Shown here: piece after piece, positions 59,719 to 64,000 of the stretch
How positions within the stretch are numbered: the stretch's first letter is position 1
Layout of the letters: each line of letters starts with the position of its first letter
Origin: Streptomyces bauhiniae
GTDB taxonomy: Bacteria; Actinomycetota; Actinomycetes; Streptomycetales; Streptomycetaceae
NCBI RefSeq assembly: GCF_004784475.1
Contig: NZ_SRRT01000004.1
Location: 434,001-498,000 of the forward strand
Direction of reading: 5' to 3'
DNA length: 64,000 nt
Notes under the pieces: model-generated
The model's database searches: none
Seen by the model: only the letters and a program-made list of their open reading frames with translations
Told to the model about the DNA's origin: nothing
Made by a program: the position numbers and the translations under genes

Positions 59719-60062
59719 GCCGCCGAGCGGGTACGGAAGGCGCGTACCGCCATGCCGAGCAGCCCGGCGTTGACCAGCGCGCACAGTGTCACCCAGGCGG
59801 CGAAGAGCAGCGGGGTGAGCCAGTCCACCGAGGGGTCGAGTTCGGGCGAGGGCGCGAGGAAGGCGACGGCGCTGAGCGGCAGGGTGGCGGCGAAGGGCCA
59901 GATCGCGGCGAAGCCGGGGTCCGGCGAGAGGTAGACGGCCCAGAGGAAGAACCCGAGCGCGGAGCCGGCCACCAGGAGGTAGCCGCGGGAGAGCCAGTTG
60001 TCGGTGGCGAGGGTCAGCCAGGTCCGAAGTCGGCCCGCGCGGGGGCGTGTTGTGGAGGCCAT
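59715..60062 (-). CDS. Small membrane protein
   Basis: A 115-residue protein with three predicted membrane helices (about 25-45, 50-70 and 80-105: RGYLLVAGSALGFFLWAVYL; IWPFAATLPLSAVAFLA; LLFAAWVTLCALVNAGLLGMAV). Function unknown. It starts 51 nt downstream of the MmyB-type regulator gene on the same strand, so the two may be co-transcribed. Confidence 0.75.
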   Translation of the reverse strand: MASTTRPRAGRLRTWLTLATDNWLSRGYLLVAGSALGFFLWAVYLSPDPGFAAIWPFAATLPLSAVAFLAPSPELDPSVDWLTPLLFAAWVTLCALVNAGLLGMAVRAFRTRSAA

Positions 60063-60112
60063 GGTGCTTCCCTTCCGTTCGGCGGGATGCGCTTACGGGT
60101 ACCCACGAGCGC

Positions 60113-60952
60113 TCAGACGGCCACCTCCTGGGTCCCCAACACCATGAGCAGGGCGAGGCGTTCGGCGTCCTCGGTGCCGGGTTCGGCGGTGTAGACCATG
60201 ACCCGCAGATCGCTGCCCGCGACGGAGAGGATGTCGCAGTCGAGGGTCAGCGGGCCGACCACCGGGTGGTCGATGGTCTTGCGCGCCGCGTCATGGACGC
60301 CGACGGTGCCGCTGTCCCACAGTTCCGCGAACCGGGCGCTCTGCGTACGCAGTTCGGCGATCAGCACGGCGAGGGCGCGGTCGTCGGGGTAGCGTCCGGC
60401 GGCCGCGCGGAGGTCGGCGACGAGGGCGGACTCGAAGGCGGCCAGGGACTCGGGAGTGTGCCGTACGCCGGAACCGGGTCCGGCGAAGTGCCGCCAGACA
60501 CCGTTGAGTTGGCGCCCCTTCCAGCGGGTGGAGTCGCCCATGAGGGCCGCGTAGGGCGGGTTGGCGGTGAGCAGGGTCCAGGTGGCGTCGTAGACGGCGA
60601 CCGGGGTGCGGCCGAGCCGGTCCAGCAGCCGGTGCACGCTGGGCGGGATGAAGGTGGGCACGCTCGTCGGGGCGGGCGGGGCGAGTCCGGCGAGCCGGTA
60701 CAGATGGTCGCGCTCGGCCGCCGACAGGCGCAGCGCCCGGGTGAGCGCCTCCACGACCTGGGAGGAGGGGTTGGTGGCCCGGCCCTGCTCCAGCCGGGTC
60801 ACATAGTCGACGGAGATCCCGGCGAGCTGGGCCAGCTCCTCCCGCCGCAGCCCCGAGGCCCGCCTGCGCCCGCCCAGGGGCAGCCCCGCCTCGCCGGGCG
60901 GGAGCCGGTCCCGCCAGCGGTGGATCGCCGTCCCGAGTTCCGCGCTCGCCAT
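60113..60952 (-). CDS. MmyB-type helix-turn-helix regulator
   Basis: A 279-residue regulator with an N-terminal Cro/C1-type HTH (LRREELAQLAGISVDYVTRLEQG, about 35-60) and a C-terminal MmyB-like ligand-binding domain (PVAVYDATWTLLTANPPYAALMGD; DDRALAVLIAELRTQSARFAELWDSGTVGVHDAARKTIDHP). Members are often encoded divergently from the oxidoreductase they control. Here the SDR gene starts 102 bp away on the other strand, so it is the likely target. ATG 60952 removes a long unlikely upstream frame. Confidence 0.88.
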   Translation of the reverse strand: MASAELGTAIHRWRDRLPPGEAGLPLGGRRRASGLRREELAQLAGISVDYVTRLEQGRATNPSSQVVEALTRALRLSAAERDHLYRLAGLAPPAPTSVPTFIPPSVHRLLDRLGRTPVAVYDATWTLLTANPPYAALMGDSTRWKGRQLNGVWRHFAGPGSGVRHTPESLAAFESALVADLRAAAGRYPDDRALAVLIAELRTQSARFAELWDSGTVGVHDAARKTIDHPVVGPLTLDCDILSVAGSDLRVMVYTAEPGTEDAERLALLMVLGTQEVAV

Positions 60953-61054
60953 ACGGTCCAGTGTGCCGCGCGGGGCGTGCGCCCGCCTGGTACCGCCGGT
61001 CCCAGGAAAACCGGTCCTCTGGCTGCCCGCGCGCGCCCGGCGGAGGCTGGAACC

Positions 61055-61756
61055 ATGACGAACACATTGATCATCGGAGCGAACAAGGGCCTCGGTTACG
61101 AGACCGCCCGCCGCCTGCTGGCCGAGGGCCACACCGTGTACGTGGGCGCCCGCGACGAGGCGCGGGGCAGGCGGGCGGCCGAGGAACTGGGCGCGACCTT
61201 CGTACAGCTCGACGTGACCGACGACGCGTCCGTACTCGCGGCGGTCCGCACGCTGGAGGCGGCGGGCGGCTTGGACGTCCTGGTCAACAACGCCGGCATC
61301 GAGCCGCGCCGCCCGGACGGCGGCTTCGTCGACCCGGCGGCGGTGACGGCGGACGACGTACGGAAGGTCTTCGAGACGAACGTCTTCGGCCCGGTACGCG
61401 TCCTCCAAGCCTTCCTCCCCCTCCTCCTCCGCTCCCCCGCCCCGGTCGTGGTCAACGTCAGCAGCGGCCTGGCCCTCACCCGCGCCCTCGCCGACCCGTC
61501 CGCCCCGGAGCACTTCTACCCCGACCTCTCCTACCCCGCCTCCAAGGCGGCCCTGAACATGCTGACCGTGCAGTACGCGAAGGCGTTCCCCAACCTGCGC
61601 ATCAACGCGGCGGACCCGGGCTTCACGGCAACGGACCTGAACCACCACACGGGGACGCGGAGTGTTCAGGAGGGGGCGGGGGTGATTGTGCGGCTGGCTT
61701 GCGAGGGGGAGGTGAGCGGGACGTTTCAGGAGGGGGCGGGGGTGCTGCCCTGGTAG
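61055..61756 (+). CDS. Short-chain dehydrogenase/reductase
   Basis: A 233-residue classical SDR. The cofactor motif is IIGANKGLGYETARRLL (TGxxxGxG variant), NNAG is at about residues 72-75, and the catalytic Ser/Tyr/Lys are in VNVSSG and YPASKAALN. The C-terminus is short. It reduces or oxidises an unknown small molecule with NAD(P). GGAGG precedes ATG 61055 by 7 nt. Divergent from the MmyB-type regulator, which probably represses it. Confidence 0.9.
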   Translation: MTNTLIIGANKGLGYETARRLLAEGHTVYVGARDEARGRRAAEELGATFVQLDVTDDASVLAAVRTLEAAGGLDVLVNNAGIEPRRPDGGFVDPAAVTADDVRKVFETNVFGPVRVLQAFLPLLLRSPAPVVVNVSSGLALTRALADPSAPEHFYPDLSYPASKAALNMLTVQYAKAFPNLRINAADPGFTATDLNHHTGTRSVQEGAGVIVRLACEGEVSGTFQEGAGVLPW

Positions 61757-61767
61757 TCGCCGGAAGG

Positions 61768-62274
61768 TCATCCCTCGCTGAGCCGGGCGTAGGCGCGGTC
61801 GTGGTACAGCAGTGGGCGGCCGCCGGAAGGGGGCTCGACCGTGAGGGCGCGGGCGACGATCAGCCGGTGTTCCCCCGCGGGGACGGCCGCCTCGACCCGG
61901 CACACCAGCCAGGCCAGTACGCCGTCCAGCACCGGGACGCCGTGCGGGCCGCGCCGCCAGCGGGTCGGTGCGGCGAAGCGGTCCGGGCCGCCGGCGGCGA
62001 AGGTCGCCGCGAGGTCCCGCTGGCTCTCCGCGAGGATGTGCACCCCGACGTGGGACGCCTCCCGGAAGACGGGCCAACTCGACGAGGCGGTGCTCATGGA
62101 GAACGAGAGGGTGGGCGGCGCCGCCGCCACGGAGGAGAGCGAGGTGGCGGTGAACCCGGCCGGGCGGCCGGCGTGCGCGGTCACCACGGCGACCCCGGCC
62201 GCGTGGTGCCGGAAGACGGACCGGAACGCCTCGGCGGTGAGCGGCGGCGCGTCGGTGTCGGTATGGACCGTCAC
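61768..62274 (-). CDS. Flavin reductase-like protein (HpaC type)
   Basis: A 168-residue FMN-binding flavin reductase domain protein: FRSVFRHHAAGVAVVTAHAGRPAGFTATSLSSVAAAPPTLSFSMSTASSSWP, then HILAESQRDLAATFAAGGPDRFA. It would supply reduced flavin to a partner monooxygenase. GTG 62274 has GGAGGA 6 nt upstream. It lies just downstream of the NRPS gene on the same strand. A flavin-dependent tailoring enzyme may be encoded beyond the window. Confidence 0.87.
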   Translation of the reverse strand: MTVHTDTDAPPLTAEAFRSVFRHHAAGVAVVTAHAGRPAGFTATSLSSVAAAPPTLSFSMSTASSSWPVFREASHVGVHILAESQRDLAATFAAGGPDRFAAPTRWRRGPHGVPVLDGVLAWLVCRVEAAVPAGEHRLIVARALTVEPPSGGRPLLYHDRAYARLSEG

Positions 62275-62313
62275 GGTTTCTCCTCCATGGGCGGGTACGG
62301 GGACGCGGGCGTG

Positions 62314-62348
62314 ACCGGCCCGGTTCACCGGGCGGGAACCGGGCCGGT
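62314..62348 (-). terminator. Hairpin after the NRPS gene
   Basis: ACCGGCCCGGTT (62314-62325) pairs with AACCGGGCCGGT (62337-62348), a 12-bp stem with an 11-nt loop, between the NRPS stop (62354) and the flavin reductase start. Confidence 0.7.
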
Positions 62349-62353
62349 ACGCG

Positions 62354-64000
<1,647 letters not shown>

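Overview
The window looks like a stretch of a Streptomyces chromosome. GC content is very high (roughly 70 %), codon third positions are almost always G or C, GTG starts and GGAG/AAGGAG ribosome sites are frequent, and several genes are typical of that genus (SepF paralogue, Hen1/Pnkp RNA repair pair, MutA/MutB/MeaB, F420-type LLM oxidoreductases, an HTH-fused MurA-like enzyme lying divergent from aconitase).

Layout. 0-7.8 kb: housekeeping and secreted functions (PAP2 phosphatase, a small conserved protein, a secreted GH92 alpha-mannosidase with LacI-type operators, aconitase AcnA). 7.9-15.2 kb: a probable inserted block with a minus-strand polymorphic-toxin cassette (SseB-like protein, ESX-like helical protein, RHS toxin with a nuclease-like tip, SUKH immunity protein). 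15.3-16.8 kb: an HTH-MurA-like protein whose upstream palindrome matches the one upstream of aconitase. 16.8-19.9 kb: McrBC type IV restriction. 20.1-30.2 kb: an unusual conflict/signalling island in two minus-strand operons. It encodes a Crp/Fnr regulator, a class III nucleotidyl-cyclase-like protein, two STAND-like NTPases with a Lys-to-Arg change in the P-loop, a 59-residue peptide, an HTH/excisionase-like protein and a TIR/deoxyribosyltransferase-like protein. Four of these share a short Asn/Gly motif (NGNINTGTVHGGQ and variants) that looks like an amyloid or homotypic signalling tag. Both operons start at nearly identical promoter elements, each next to a Crp-type site.

30.5-43 kb: Tat-exported phospholipase C, large-subunit catalase, an F420-type oxidoreductase, small secreted and membrane proteins, a PaaX regulator, an anti-sigma-like ATPase, then an arginine deiminase operon (arcA, arcB, APC permease) without carbamate kinase. 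43-49 kb: SPFH protein coupled to an NAD-kinase-like protein, divergent from arcA across two copies of a 21-bp palindrome; then the Hen1-Pnkp RNA repair operon. 49-53 kb: LLM oxidoreductase, DUF6099-like protein, MazG-like pyrophosphohydrolase, AAA ATPase, SepF. 53-58 kb: methylmalonyl-CoA mutase and its GTPase chaperone. 58-62 kb: lipoprotein, NUDIX hydrolase, membrane protein, MmyB-type regulator divergent from an SDR. 61.8-64 kb: flavin reductase and the 3' end of an NRPS, the start of a biosynthetic cluster cut by the window edge.

The best candidate for an undescribed system is the 20.9-30.2 kb island. The inferred model is a bacterial NLR-like pathway: STAND NTPases sense a threat and pass the signal by motif templating to a cyclase-like partner, with a neighbouring Crp/Fnr protein controlling both operons. 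No function has been shown; this rests on motifs, order and promoter repeats.
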